Counted from the stretch's first letter, positions 42,856-52,224 are shown. The stretch is 64,000 nucleotides of DNA from an uncultured Pseudodesulfovibrio sp. (GCF_963662885.1 NZ_OY760059.1:496001-560000), one strand, 5' to 3'. The notes: generated from the sequence alone by a model not told the origin. Program-made: numbers and translations.

Positions 42856-42876
42856 TGATAACAATGAGGATTATCA
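42856..42876. promoter_or_regulatory. Fur-box-like palindrome in a convergent intergenic gap
   Basis: TGATAA (42856-42861) and TTATCA (42871-42876) form an inverted repeat. The 19-mer 42857-42875 agrees with the classical Fur box GATAATGATAATCATTATC at 14 of 19 positions. It lies between the 3' ends of the RND gene and the PagL-like gene, where no protein gene starts, so a regulatory role would need an unseen transcript. Confidence 0.4.
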
Positions 42877-42911
42877 TTCCTGTTTAAGGAGAGATGCGGT
42901 CTGTACCGCTT

Positions 42912-43454
42912 TTAGAACCGGTATCCCAGGCGCAAGCCGAAATTGTCCATGCCCTCGTTCTCGTTGGCCAGATAGGCGTTGGACATATGTTCGAACTGGA
43001 GGGAGACGTTGACCTTTTCGGTCAGATTGTAGCCCACGGCCGCTCCCAGCCGGAACAGGACCGGCGACCCCAGTGATTTGCGGTCCGGATCGTCGGTGTC
43101 GCGGCGTCCGTTGTTGACCGACAGCCCGAGATTGCCGTCCACGAAAAAGCCGGTGGAGAACACGGGCAGCTCCCAGGTGAGGCCCGCATAGGCGTGCGAG
43201 GTGTTACCCTCGGTGTTGATGGTCGCCCCCAGGTGCGGGCGCGGTGACCAGATCACATCCAGGAAGGAAGGCGAGACAAACAGCAGTTCGCCGTTGATGT
43301 CCGTGCCGGATTCGCGGTGGAAGCTCCAGAAACTGATGTCATGGTCATACACCCCGCCCCGGATCTCGGACAGGATATTGCCTCCGGCGTAGGCCGGAAA
43401 AGCCGTCAGAGCCAGGAGCAGCAACAGGACCGAAACAAAATGCGCTTTGTGCAT
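42912..43454 (-). CDS. PagL-like lipid A 3-O-deacylase (acyloxyacyl hydrolase family)
   Basis: 180 residues. Cleavable signal peptide (to about FPAYAGG), then alternating short strands of an outer-membrane beta-barrel, ending with an aromatic residue (LRLGYRF) as barrel proteins do. The catalytic pattern of PagL is present near the end: FEHMSNAYLANENEGMD, with His and Ser in H-x-S-N-A and a following Glu. It would remove an acyl chain from lipid A in the outer membrane. Length matches PagL (about 175-190). Confidence 0.8.
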   Translation of the reverse strand: MHKAHFVSVLLLLLALTAFPAYAGGNILSEIRGGVYDHDISFWSFHRESGTDINGELLFVSPSFLDVIWSPRPHLGATINTEGNTSHAYAGLTWELPVFSTGFFVDGNLGLSVNNGRRDTDDPDRKSLGSPVLFRLGAAVGYNLTEKVNVSLQFEHMSNAYLANENEGMDNFGLRLGYRF

Positions 43455-43515
43455 GGCAGCCTTCCTTCTATGGTTCCTACACCCTATATAGGAGGCTGTG
43501 AATTCCTGTCAAACC

Positions 43516-43998
43516 TCAGCGGCAGAGCGCGTCCAGAAAGGGCTGGATCGCATCTTCCGAAGCGCTCACCCACCAGACCAGATCGCCCGAATGCCAGATG
43601 AGATGGACCTGTCCCATGCCGCTGAAGCGGTACACGGCCAGCCCGTTGTGGTCCAGCCGACCCGGGTTCTTGAAAGGCGATTTGGGGTTTTCGAACATCT
43701 TGTGGACCATGAGCCCGGTCTGGCGGCGGGCTTCCTTCTCCGACTCCACGCGGGATACCCAGACCTCGGCCGGACGCTCGTCCCCACTGGCGTAACGGGC
43801 GATGGCGCTGGCCTCGGCTTCAAGCGCCTTGCCGTGCAACCGGTTGACCTCGTCCTGAGCCTCGCTTCCGGTTACCAACTGCACGCGTTTCAGCCCGTCC
43901 ACCGCTTCGGGCAGCAGCCCGGACAAATCATCGGCATGGGCCGGCACGGCGACGGCAAAAATACACAGACAACACAGGATCAAACAGGCGCGGCGCAT
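43516..43998 (-). CDS. uncharacterised periplasmic protein, 160 aa
   Basis: A signal peptide (MRRACLILCCLCIFAVAVPAHA) precedes a 138-residue mature protein beginning DDLSGLLPEAVDGLKRVQLVTGSEAQDEVNRLHGK. It has one compact domain (YASGDERPAEVWVSRVESEKEARRQTGLMVHKMF, VYRFSGMGQVHLIWHSGDLVWWVSASEDA). Not recognised. Its ATG follows the ChaN-PDZ stop directly, with no gap, so the pair is coupled and may work together in the envelope. Confidence 0.75.
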   Translation of the reverse strand: MRRACLILCCLCIFAVAVPAHADDLSGLLPEAVDGLKRVQLVTGSEAQDEVNRLHGKALEAEASAIARYASGDERPAEVWVSRVESEKEARRQTGLMVHKMFENPKSPFKNPGRLDHNGLAVYRFSGMGQVHLIWHSGDLVWWVSASEDAIQPFLDALCR

Positions 43999-45288
43999 CT
44001 ATCGAGCCTCCGAACTTGGGGTTTTGACGGTTTTGGGTTCTGGTTTGGGCGCGGATTCCGGTTCCGGCTTGTCTTCGGGCATTTTGTCGGGCCGGGATTT
44101 GCCGAGCTTGCCAAGGTCGGCGGTGAATGTCTGGCCGCCGCGCAGGACCGTGAAGACCAGCGGTTCGTCGGCGTCGTGCACCTTGGTTCCGGCCATGTGC
44201 AGGCTGAACAGCCCTTCCAGCGGGATGCCCGAGGCCTCGATCAGCATGTCACCGGGCCGCAGTCCGGCCCGAGCCGCTCTGGAGCCGCGTGAGACGGACT
44301 CCACCAGGATGCCGTCCGCCTGACCGGACAGGACCATGCCCATGCGCGAACGATAGCTGTCCGGCGAATAGAAGAACAGGTCCCCGGCCTCGGAGTCGAA
44401 CTCCCCTCCCCGCCACGGCATGATGGTCAGTATGCGCGCCGCCGGGTCGAACCAGCGGATGCGCTTGGCGATGCCCCAGCCGTATTCCACGTGCCCGGCT
44501 CCGGCAATGACCAGTACGGGCCAGTCATACTGATTGCGCAGCCGCACGGCCTGCTCCGCCATCTTGGAATCCCAGATGGACTGGACCAGATAGAACCGCT
44601 CGCGCTCCTTCTCGTCCTTGGCGTCCTTGTTCCGGTGCATGGCCATGACCGCGTTCAGGAAGGCGCGCTGGTCCGTGGCGGGCGGCACGATCTCCTTGGG
44701 CAGCAGCGCCTTTTCCTCGTCGCTCAGCCCGTCCAGGCCGTCCTTGGTGATCTTGCGCACAACGGCGGACGGTACATTCAGCCCGGCCACAGGCACTCCA
44801 TTGTCCTTGGCGATGGCGAAATGGTCGCGGAACAGCCCGAAATCATAGCCCCAGTTCGTGGCCCAATCGAGCTCTTCGGGCAGCCCGTCCAGGCTTACCT
44901 GCCCTTTGCAGAAATCGTCCAGCTCCTGCTGCCGGTCCACGCCGACCATCTCCAGCCCCATGGACAGTCCCTCGCCGTTGTCGGACAAGGCCTCCAGCAA
45001 GGCTTGCTGTACCTTGTGGTCCACCGGGTTGCGGTGCCCTTCTCCGATAAGAATATAGTCGTAACCCTTTGCCATAGCTGCGACTTCAGCCAAACTCAGC
45101 GGTTGCCCATAGTTGGAGATGAAGTCGCCCTTCTGCGGCAGGAAGGTAACGGCCATAGGCGCGTCGCCAATGGGCTGGGCCTGCATCTCGGGGGCGTTCT
45201 TCACACACGCGCCCAAGGCCAGGACCAGGCCCGGCAGGCAGAGCCACATCGCGCCCTTGCGCGCGGTTCGCAGTATATGCTCGATCAT
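43999..45288 (-). CDS. ChaN-family lipoprotein fused to a PDZ domain
   Basis: 429 residues. Lipobox LALGACVK makes it a lipoprotein. Residues about 60-300 are a ChaN/DUF399 domain, with YILIGEGHRNPVDHKVQQALLEAL (the GExH signature), GLEMVGVDRQQELDDF and VLVIAGAGHVEYGWGIA; the Campylobacter member binds haem. Residues about 315-390 are a PDZ domain (GILVESVSRGSRAARAGLRPGDMLIEASG). The tail is proline/lysine-rich. The start at MIEHILRTARKG is chosen for the signal peptide. The ChaN-PDZ fusion suggests a haem- or metal-linked envelope quality-control role; inference. Confidence 0.82.
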   Translation of the reverse strand: MIEHILRTARKGAMWLCLPGLVLALGACVKNAPEMQAQPIGDAPMAVTFLPQKGDFISNYGQPLSLAEVAAMAKGYDYILIGEGHRNPVDHKVQQALLEALSDNGEGLSMGLEMVGVDRQQELDDFCKGQVSLDGLPEELDWATNWGYDFGLFRDHFAIAKDNGVPVAGLNVPSAVVRKITKDGLDGLSDEEKALLPKEIVPPATDQRAFLNAVMAMHRNKDAKDEKERERFYLVQSIWDSKMAEQAVRLRNQYDWPVLVIAGAGHVEYGWGIAKRIRWFDPAARILTIMPWRGGEFDSEAGDLFFYSPDSYRSRMGMVLSGQADGILVESVSRGSRAARAGLRPGDMLIEASGIPLEGLFSLHMAGTKVHDADEPLVFTVLRGGQTFTADLGKLGKSRPDKMPEDKPEPESAPKPEPKTVKTPSSEAR

Positions 45289-45298
45289 GAAAACCTCG

Positions 45299-46009
45299 TT
45301 ACTTGTCGAATTCAGCGTACCAGATGGCCATGGGCAACCCTGCCGCATCCCGCTCCGCCGGGTCGGGCAAGGACCGCAATCGCCCTGCTCCCTGCCGCCC
45401 GGTCACGGCCAGAATCAGGGCGTCGAACACGTCGTCACCGGCCACCATGGATGCCGGATGCATGGTCCGAATCCGGTCCAGCAATCCGCGCACGTCCGGC
45501 ACGAATCGCGTTAAAATTTCATACCGCTCCACCACTCCCGGCGTGTCCCGTTTGGGGTATCGCATGGGCGCTCCGCCAGCCATGGCAAAGTCCAGCTCCG
45601 GGTGCGATTCGAACACTTTTTCCACAGCTTCTGCATTCGTGGTCAAAAACAGATCGACTTCGGAAATCTTTTTCATAATACCCAAGGACTGCTCGGATAA
45701 TGACTTACCGGAAGCTTTCCGGTTGATTGCCTTTGCCGCGTCCTTGGACCCGGCATGAACCGCGGCACGGGCGGGCGTATTGAACACGCTGGCACGCCTC
45801 GGCCCGAGCCGTTCCCGGAGCAGCTTTTCAGCCTTGCGGTTAGCATCGTCGGCCAGCCCGATGGGGATGTCCACCAGCACGCTCGCCGCGTCCTGGTGTT
45901 CCTCCCACAGGTCTGCGAACGCAGCGTACACGCCCACGTCCCATCGGCCGTCCGCCACCCAGGCAGCGCACCAGCCTGCCTTGCATCCGTCTACGCCCAC
46001 GAATTTCAT
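45299..46009 (-). CDS. DUF429-family protein
   Basis: 236 residues. It starts FVGVDGCKAGWCAAWV, the typical DUF429 N-terminus of an RNase H-like/actin-like fold, with VLVDIPIGL and DDVFDALILAVTGRQG as the further acidic motifs. Function is not established; it is predicted nuclease-like. It lies 10 bp upstream of the ChaN-PDZ gene on the same strand. Start codon ATG at 46009 with GGTGCT upstream, a weak ribosome site. Confidence 0.82.
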   Translation of the reverse strand: MKFVGVDGCKAGWCAAWVADGRWDVGVYAAFADLWEEHQDAASVLVDIPIGLADDANRKAEKLLRERLGPRRASVFNTPARAAVHAGSKDAAKAINRKASGKSLSEQSLGIMKKISEVDLFLTTNAEAVEKVFESHPELDFAMAGGAPMRYPKRDTPGVVERYEILTRFVPDVRGLLDRIRTMHPASMVAGDDVFDALILAVTGRQGAGRLRSLPDPAERDAAGLPMAIWYAEFDK

Positions 46010-46082
46010 ACCAGCACCTATACGCGCCCCAGCCAGTGGTCGCAACCAACTGCAACAGGGCGCACATGGGGCAGATGGGAAT

Positions 46083-46512
46083 GCCTCCGGCGGCCAGAGG
46101 GGAAACTTTTGAAAAAGTTTCCCCTCTGGACTCCCCTTCAAAACTTTTTGTGTGCCTTCGGCAGGGGCGTGCGGGCGCGGCTTGACGAGGTGTTTCGCGG
46201 GGAGGTGGAGGGAGCTCGGCTGTGCGGTGTCCCGAAGTGTTCGCGCCGGAAGGCCATGGTGTTTGGAGGGCCGTCCGGCGCGAACACTTCGGGACGGTTG
46301 CCAACGCCGCAGGCAAGTTGGCGGGAGCCGCCAAAGCGGTTTCACGGCGTTTTGGAACGGTTGGAAAAGAATTGATTTCCACCGCGCTATCGCCATCCGC
46401 GAAGCGGCACAAAAAATTTAGGAAGGAAAGGGGGATGGGGGTCCGGGGGAAGGGGGAAAGGAAAGCCCTTTTCAAAGGGTTTCCTTTCCCCCTTCCCCCG
46501 GCCGCCGGAGGC
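46083..46512. repeat. dispersed intergenic repeat, inverted pair (locus 3)
   Basis: Left copy 46083-46163 (minus) is nearly identical to the left copy of locus 2: GCCTCCGGCGGCC, hairpin GGGGAAACTTTT/AAAAGTTTCCCC, CAAAACTTTTTGTGTGCC. Right copy 46397-46512 (plus): CCGCGAAGCGGC, AAAAATTTAGG, a long hairpin round CCCTTTTCAAAGGG, GCCGCCGGAGGC. The interior holds a second, long hairpin (46229-46295) and no gene. Confidence 0.8.
46229..46295. repeat. perfect 21-bp inverted repeat inside repeat locus 3
   Basis: The 21 bases 46229-46249 are the exact reverse complement of 46275-46295, with a 25-base loop (46250-46274) that can itself extend the stem (GGCC with GGCC). Such a stem is far beyond chance. 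It is a single copy in this window. Confidence 0.85.
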
Positions 46513-46519
46513 GTCTTTT

Positions 46520-47623
46520 CTAGACGAACTTTCTGCGCAGGATGCCGCAGAGATAGTCGATGATGGTCACGGAGACGATGACCATGATCATCATGGTACA
46601 GACTTCGCGGTAGAGGTAGCCGTTGATCTTGTCGAACATGAGGAAGCCGATGCCGCCCGCGCCCACGAAGCCGAGGATGGTGGCCGAGCGGACGTTGGAT
46701 TCGAAGCGCAGCAGGGTATAGCTAACCACGAGCGGCATGATCTGCGGGACGACCGAGAAGGCCATGATCTGGGCCGGACCCGCGCCCGAGGCGGTGACGG
46801 CTTCGACCTGGCCGGGTTCTATCTGTTCGATGGCCTCGGAAAAGACCTTGCCGAGTATGCCGAAGGTGTGGATCGCCAGCGCCAGGACACCCGCGTAGGG
46901 GCCCAGGCCGATGACGGCCACGAAGATCAGGGCCATGACGAATTCGTTGAACCCGCGGCAAAAGTCGAGCATGCGCCGGGCCGCGAACTGGCCGAACCAG
47001 CGCACCGCGCGTTGCCAGACCCCGTCGCCCTGAACCATCAGTTCCAGCGTGTTGCAGGCCGCGAACATGGCCATGGGGATGGCCGCCACAAAGGCGATGA
47101 GCGTTCCCCATATGGCGATGGCCACGGTCTCGATGAGGGCCTTGGAGTATTCCAAAAGATGCGGCCAAGCGGTTTCCGGTGGGAAATAACCGCCCGATTT
47201 TTCGTCCGATATGCGGTCGTATTCGCTTTGCACTATGCGTTCGCGGTCCTCGGGAGACATGGCCTGCATGCGTGCGTCGGCGCGTTTTTGGGCCTCGCGC
47301 TGCATGGCAACCGGGTCGAGTGTCTTGCCGGTGGCTGTGTATTCGGCCTTGACGGTCTGGTAGGACTCCTCGAAGGCGATGATGGCGGGCAGACGTTTGG
47401 CCTGATCCATGGCCGCCTGTTTGTCGGCGTCGTTGAGTTGCCTGCCGAACAGGTACTCAAAGGCGTTCTGCCGTTTGGTGTAGAGCGTGAAGGGGTCGAT
47501 GTCCGTGGAGATGTAGGAGGCCACGAGCACGGCCAGGACAATGGCCACCAGGCCCCCCAGGGCGAGCTTCCGGGGGAAGCTGCGCCTGGGAGTGACCTGA
47601 TCGAGTGTCAGATCTTGATTCAT
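46520..47623 (-). CDS. phnE: phosphonate ABC transporter, permease
   Basis: 367 residues, longer than the usual 260-280. After a first membrane helix (about 20-40) there is a hydrophilic insert (about 45-150, with NAFEYLFGRQLNDADKQ and AMSPEDRERIVQSEYDR) before the conserved core of membrane helices. The permease motif EAVTASGAGPAQIMAFSVVPQIMPL is present, and LRFESNVRSATILGFVGAGGIG follows. It moves phosphonate or phosphate across the inner membrane with PhnC and PhnD. Two bases separate it from phnD. Confidence 0.92.
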   Translation of the reverse strand: MNQDLTLDQVTPRRSFPRKLALGGLVAIVLAVLVASYISTDIDPFTLYTKRQNAFEYLFGRQLNDADKQAAMDQAKRLPAIIAFEESYQTVKAEYTATGKTLDPVAMQREAQKRADARMQAMSPEDRERIVQSEYDRISDEKSGGYFPPETAWPHLLEYSKALIETVAIAIWGTLIAFVAAIPMAMFAACNTLELMVQGDGVWQRAVRWFGQFAARRMLDFCRGFNEFVMALIFVAVIGLGPYAGVLALAIHTFGILGKVFSEAIEQIEPGQVEAVTASGAGPAQIMAFSVVPQIMPLVVSYTLLRFESNVRSATILGFVGAGGIGFLMFDKINGYLYREVCTMMIMVIVSVTIIDYLCGILRRKFV

Positions 47624-47625
47624 CG

Positions 47626-48510
47626 TTACTTCTTCTTGGCCAGTTCGGCCTTGAGACGCTTGAGGTAGCGGACCATGTCGTAGTCCTTGTCCGAGGTGTG
47701 GCGGTAGCCGCCGTTCTGCAGGATCTGCAGGGCCTCGGGGTCGTCATCGATCTTGAGCAGGGAACCGGCGATGGCCACCTTCAGGCTCTCGGGCAGGTCC
47801 TTGCGCACGGCGATGGGCGCACCGGGGATCATGTCGGAGCGCTTGATGATGTTGAAATCATCCAGGGAGGCGGCGCCCTTCTCGATCATGCGGTCCATGT
47901 CGATGTTGTTGGTGGCGGCAACCTGGATGGAGCCGTTCTTGACGGCCAGGATGGACGCGCCGTGAGAGCCGGAGAAACGCACTTCCTTGAAGTACTTCTC
48001 GGGATCGACCTTCATGTCGCGGGCGAAGATGACGTTGGGCACGAGGTAGCCGGAGGTGGAGTTGGGGTCGGTGAAGGCGAAGGTCTTGCCCTTGGCCTTT
48101 TCCATATCGGTGATGCCGGAACCCTTCTTGGTGATGATGATGCCGGTGTAGCCAGGCTGGCCGTCCTTGTTCAGCTCCATGACAACGGCTTCCGCATTGG
48201 CCTTTTCAGCGGCCTCGACGTAGCTCTTGGGGCCGAAGTAGGCCAGGTCGATGTGGCTGTTGGCCATGGCGGTGATGATGCCGTTGTAGTCGGAAGCGGT
48301 GAAGATCTCGACCTTGACGCCAAGGTCCTTTTCCAGTTCGGCGGCGATGGGCTTGGCGCGCTTGGCGGAGTCGGCCGCGCCTTCGGTGGGGATGAAGCCG
48401 AGTTTCAGCGTGGTGGGCCACTCGGCGGGGCCGGCGTTGGCCAGGCCGGGCAGGGCCACGGTCAGGACCAGGGCCGCCATCATGAGCACTTTGGACAGTT
48501 TCGAGAACAT
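47626..48510 (-). CDS. phnD: phosphonate ABC transporter, substrate-binding protein
   Basis: 294 residues. Signal peptide MFSKLSKVLMMAALVLTVALP to the NAGPAEWP cleavage area. The mature domain has LKLGFIPTEGAADSAKRAKPIAAELEKDLG, HIDLAYFGPKSYVEA and SGYLVPNVIFAR (PhnD family). Periplasmic binding protein for phosphonates. The ATG at 48510 has AGGAGATTCCCCA upstream and starts the signal peptide; a longer frame upstream is unlike the family. Seventy-four bases after phnC. Confidence 0.93.
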   Translation of the reverse strand: MFSKLSKVLMMAALVLTVALPGLANAGPAEWPTTLKLGFIPTEGAADSAKRAKPIAAELEKDLGVKVEIFTASDYNGIITAMANSHIDLAYFGPKSYVEAAEKANAEAVVMELNKDGQPGYTGIIITKKGSGITDMEKAKGKTFAFTDPNSTSGYLVPNVIFARDMKVDPEKYFKEVRFSGSHGASILAVKNGSIQVAATNNIDMDRMIEKGAASLDDFNIIKRSDMIPGAPIAVRKDLPESLKVAIAGSLLKIDDDPEALQILQNGGYRHTSDKDYDMVRYLKRLKAELAKKK

Positions 48511-48584
48511 TGGGGAATCTCCTGTGATTGTTGAGGTTGATGCAGTACTTGCCGATCGGCGGGCGGTTCGCTGCCGTGTATGGA

Positions 48585-49406
<822 letters not shown>

Positions 49407-49512
49407 GAAAGCCTCCCGACTCGTTCCTTGAATGTGTTGGAGGGAGGCGCACGGCGCTAAGGCCGCATTTTCCCTCACGCTGAACGGTCTACACCTTCCC
49501 TGCAACAGGGTT

Positions 49513-49563
49513 ATTGTGACCGGGTGACGGTTTGACGAAATCGTCGCTCGACGTTGTCACAAT
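49513..49563 (-). promoter_or_regulatory. long hairpin between phnM and phnC
   Basis: ATTGTGAC (49513-49520) and GTCACAAT (49556-49563) are perfect inverted repeats at the phnM stop, enclosing a smaller arm (GACGGTTTGACGAAATCGTC region). No T run follows, so it is more like an RNA-processing or stability element, which would allow unequal expression of lyase and transporter parts. Confidence 0.45.
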
Positions 49564-50723
49564 CAGGCGGCGTTTTTTGCAGTGATTTCAAGCGGTCCGG
49601 AACAACCGACCGCCCACGTCTGTAACACGGCGGGTACGCCCTCTATCTCGCGCACCCGGACCAGGTCCGCGCGCATGCCGCAGGCGACGGCGCCGCGGTC
49701 CGAGAGGCCCACGGCCTGGGCCGGGTTGGCGCTGATCCGGGCCACGGCCTCGGGCAGGGAGAAGCCCAGCCGCCGGTGCAGAGCAAAGGCCCCGGCAATG
49801 AGGCTGCCGGGCACGTAGTCCGAGGAGATGATGTCCAGCAGTCCGGCTTCGGCCAGTTCAAGGGCCGAAACATTGCCAGAATGGGACCCCCCACGGACCA
49901 GGTTGGGGCCGCCCATGACGATCCGGATACCGGCTTCGCGGGCCAGGCAGGCTGCGGAGAGGGTGGTCGGGAATTCGGAGATGGCCATGCCCTCGGCCAC
50001 GGCCTGGCTGATGTGCTCGGCCAGGGTGTCGTCGTGGCTGGCCATGGGCAGGTTGCGTTCCCGGCACAGGGAGACGATCCGCTCGCGGTTGCCCGCCGCG
50101 CAGGCCTGTTGGGTGGCGTGGAGTCGCTTCTCGATCTCGGCGAATTCCTCGTCGCTCCATCCCTTTTTGTAGTATTTGCGGTACTTGTCCGTGTCGGTGA
50201 ACTGCCGCTGGCCCGGCGTGTGGTCCATGAGCGAGACGAGCATCAGGACCGGGTCGTCGATGTGGGGCAGAAGCATGTCCATGACCTTGGGATCGGAAAA
50301 TTCACAGCGCAGGTGCAGCCGGTGGTCCGCCTTGAGCACCCCTGTGGCCCGTGCCCGGGCAAGGGCTTCAAGTGACATGCGCATCATCTCCGAGCGGTTG
50401 GGGCCGTCGTGGTATTCGCCCAGCGAGACCGCGTCGAGGACCGTGGTCACACCCGCGCCCGCCATGGTGTTGTCGTGGGCCAGGACCGCGCCGATGGGGT
50501 CGGGCCAGAACACGCCCGGCCTCGGCTCCAACTCCTGCTCCAGGTTGTCCGTGTGCAGTTCCACGAAGCCGGGCAGGAGATAGTCGTTTTCCAGGTCCAG
50601 GGCGTTGGTCGCGTTGCACGGGCCGAGGTCGATGGACTGGATGATCCCGTCCGCGACCCGGACCGAGCCGGTGATGATCTCGTCGCGCAGGATGATGCGC
50701 GCGTTTTTAAGGATGTAGTCCAT
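49563..50723 (-). CDS. phnM: PhnM, alpha-D-ribose 1-methylphosphonate 5-triphosphate diphosphatase
   Basis: 386 residues, amidohydrolase superfamily. Metal ligands are seen in the block YLLPGFVELHTDNLEQELEP (H-x-D type) and in SHDDTLAEH; the C-terminal part has GMRADLVRVREIEG. It removes pyrophosphate from ribose 1-phosphonate 5-triphosphate before the C-P bond is cut. Two bases after phnL. Confidence 0.94.
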   Translation of the reverse strand: MDYILKNARIILRDEIITGSVRVADGIIQSIDLGPCNATNALDLENDYLLPGFVELHTDNLEQELEPRPGVFWPDPIGAVLAHDNTMAGAGVTTVLDAVSLGEYHDGPNRSEMMRMSLEALARARATGVLKADHRLHLRCEFSDPKVMDMLLPHIDDPVLMLVSLMDHTPGQRQFTDTDKYRKYYKKGWSDEEFAEIEKRLHATQQACAAGNRERIVSLCRERNLPMASHDDTLAEHISQAVAEGMAISEFPTTLSAACLAREAGIRIVMGGPNLVRGGSHSGNVSALELAEAGLLDIISSDYVPGSLIAGAFALHRRLGFSLPEAVARISANPAQAVGLSDRGAVACGMRADLVRVREIEGVPAVLQTWAVGCSGPLEITAKNAA

Positions 50724-50725
50724 GG

Positions 50726-51433
50726 TTATGCGGCCTCCTTGAAGCTGCGCATTTCGAACAGTCTGTCGGCCACCAGGTCGCGCACTTCCTCATCGTGGAA
50801 GATGCCGACCACGGCCGTCCCCCGGGCCTTGGCCTCGTTGATGAGTCCGACAACAACCCGTCGGTTCTCGGCGTCCAGCGAGGCGGTGGGTTCGTCCAGA
50901 AGCAGGACCGGGTATTCCACGCTGAAGCCGCGCGCGATGTTGACCCGCTGCTGTTCGCCGCCCGAGAAGGTGGCCGGGGGCAGGGACCACAGGGCGGACG
51001 GGATGTTCAGCCGTTTGAGCAGAAAGGCGGCGCGGTCCCGGCCTGCCTGGAGGTCACCGGTCAGCGTCACCAGCGGTTCGGCCACCACGTCCAGGGCCGG
51101 AACGCGCGGCACCACCCGCAGGAACTGGCTGACGTAGCCCATGGTCTTTTTGCGGATGTCGAGGACCTGGCGGGGCGTGGCCGAGGTGATGTCGACCATT
51201 TCGCCCTCATGGCGGATGGACACCGAGCCGTGTTGCGGCCGGTAATTGCCGTAGAGCGAGCAGATGAGCGAGGATTTGCCCGCGCCCGAGGCTCCGGCCA
51301 GGGCCACGCACTCCCCGGCGGCGACGTCTAGGCTCAGCCCGGAAAAGACCGGGATGACCGTGCCGCCCTGGGTGTGCAGGGTGAATGTCTTGTCCAGTTC
51401 GCGAACGGAAATCATGGTTGTGGCGGAAGACAT
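50726..51433 (-). CDS. phnL: PhnL, C-P lyase system ABC-type ATPase
   Basis: 235 residues. Walker A AGASGAGKSSLI, signature FSGGEQQRVNIARGF, Walker B VLLLDEPTASLD, H-switch FHDEEV. PhnL belongs with the C-P lyase core rather than with transport; in Escherichia coli PhnK and PhnL dock on the PhnGHIJ complex. Eight bases separate it from phnK. Confidence 0.93.
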   Translation of the reverse strand: MSSATTMISVRELDKTFTLHTQGGTVIPVFSGLSLDVAAGECVALAGASGAGKSSLICSLYGNYRPQHGSVSIRHEGEMVDITSATPRQVLDIRKKTMGYVSQFLRVVPRVPALDVVAEPLVTLTGDLQAGRDRAAFLLKRLNIPSALWSLPPATFSGGEQQRVNIARGFSVEYPVLLLDEPTASLDAENRRVVVGLINEAKARGTAVVGIFHDEEVRDLVADRLFEMRSFKEAA

Positions 51434-51441
51434 GTTCGCTC

Positions 51442-52224
51442 CTAGGCCTGCAGGATCGAGGAGACCAGCAGTTGGGTGTAGGGATGTTGGGGGTCGTCCA
51501 GGACCTGATCGGTCAGCCCGGTCTCGACCACCTCGCCGCGTTGCATGACCATCAGCCGGTGGGCCAGAAGCCTAGCCACGGCCAGATCGTGGGTGACGAT
51601 GATGACCGACAGCCCGAGCCGGGAGACAAGGTTGCGCAACAGGTCGAGCAGCTTGGCTTGCACGGACACGTCCAGCCCGCCCGTGGGTTCGTCCATGAAC
51701 ACGATCCGGGGATTGGTGATCAGGTTGCAGGCGATCTGCAGCCGCTGCTGCATGCCGCCGGAAAAGGTCTTGGGAAAGTGGTCGATGCGGCCGGCCTCGA
51801 TCTCCACTTCGGCCAGCCACTTGAGCGCCTCGGCCCGGATGTTGCCGTAGTGGCGCGCGCCCACGGACATCAGCCGTTCACCCAGGTTGGCCCCGGCCGT
51901 GACGCCCAGGCGCAATCCGTCGCGCGGGTTCTGGTGGACAACGCCCAGTTCGGTCCGCAGCAGCTTGCGCCTTACGGGTTCGGCGCAGGTGTGCACGTCT
52001 ATGTCGCCGAACTCGCGGGATGCGTAGCCCACATTGCCCGAGGTGGGTTCGAGCCTGCCGGAAAGGCAGCCGAGCAGGGTGGATTTGCCCGAGCCGGACT
52101 CGCCCACGATGCCCATGACCTCTCCGGGCCAGAGGTCGAAGGAGATGTCCCGGCAGCCGATCATTTCGCCGTATTTCTTGGTGATGCCGCGTACGCGGAT
52201 CATGGGTTGCGGTAGGGTCGTCAT
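51442..52224 (-). CDS. phnK: PhnK, C-P lyase system ABC-type ATPase
   Basis: 260 residues. Walker A GESGSGKSTLLG, signature FSGGMQQRLQIACNL, Walker B IVFMDEPTGGLD, plus the PhnK-typical segment VGYASREFGDIDVHTCAEPVRRKLLRTELGVVHQNPRDGL. It docks to PhnJ. Four-base overlap with phnJ (52221-52224), so translation is coupled. Confidence 0.94.
   Translation of the reverse strand: MTTLPQPMIRVRGITKKYGEMIGCRDISFDLWPGEVMGIVGESGSGKSTLLGCLSGRLEPTSGNVGYASREFGDIDVHTCAEPVRRKLLRTELGVVHQNPRDGLRLGVTAGANLGERLMSVGARHYGNIRAEALKWLAEVEIEAGRIDHFPKTFSGGMQQRLQIACNLITNPRIVFMDEPTGGLDVSVQAKLLDLLRNLVSRLGLSVIIVTHDLAVARLLAHRLMVMQRGEVVETGLTDQVLDDPQHPYTQLLVSSILQA

Noticed and set aside
42894..43076. 60-codon frame starting at the ATG after AAGGAG near 42894
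   Set aside because: A good ribosome-like site is present, but the frame is antisense to the PagL-like barrel gene and has no features of its own.
46083..46512. Protein frames across repeat locus 3 (for example 46222..46563)
   Set aside because: They run through hairpins and repeat arms; their residues change with the repeat sequence and not with any family.
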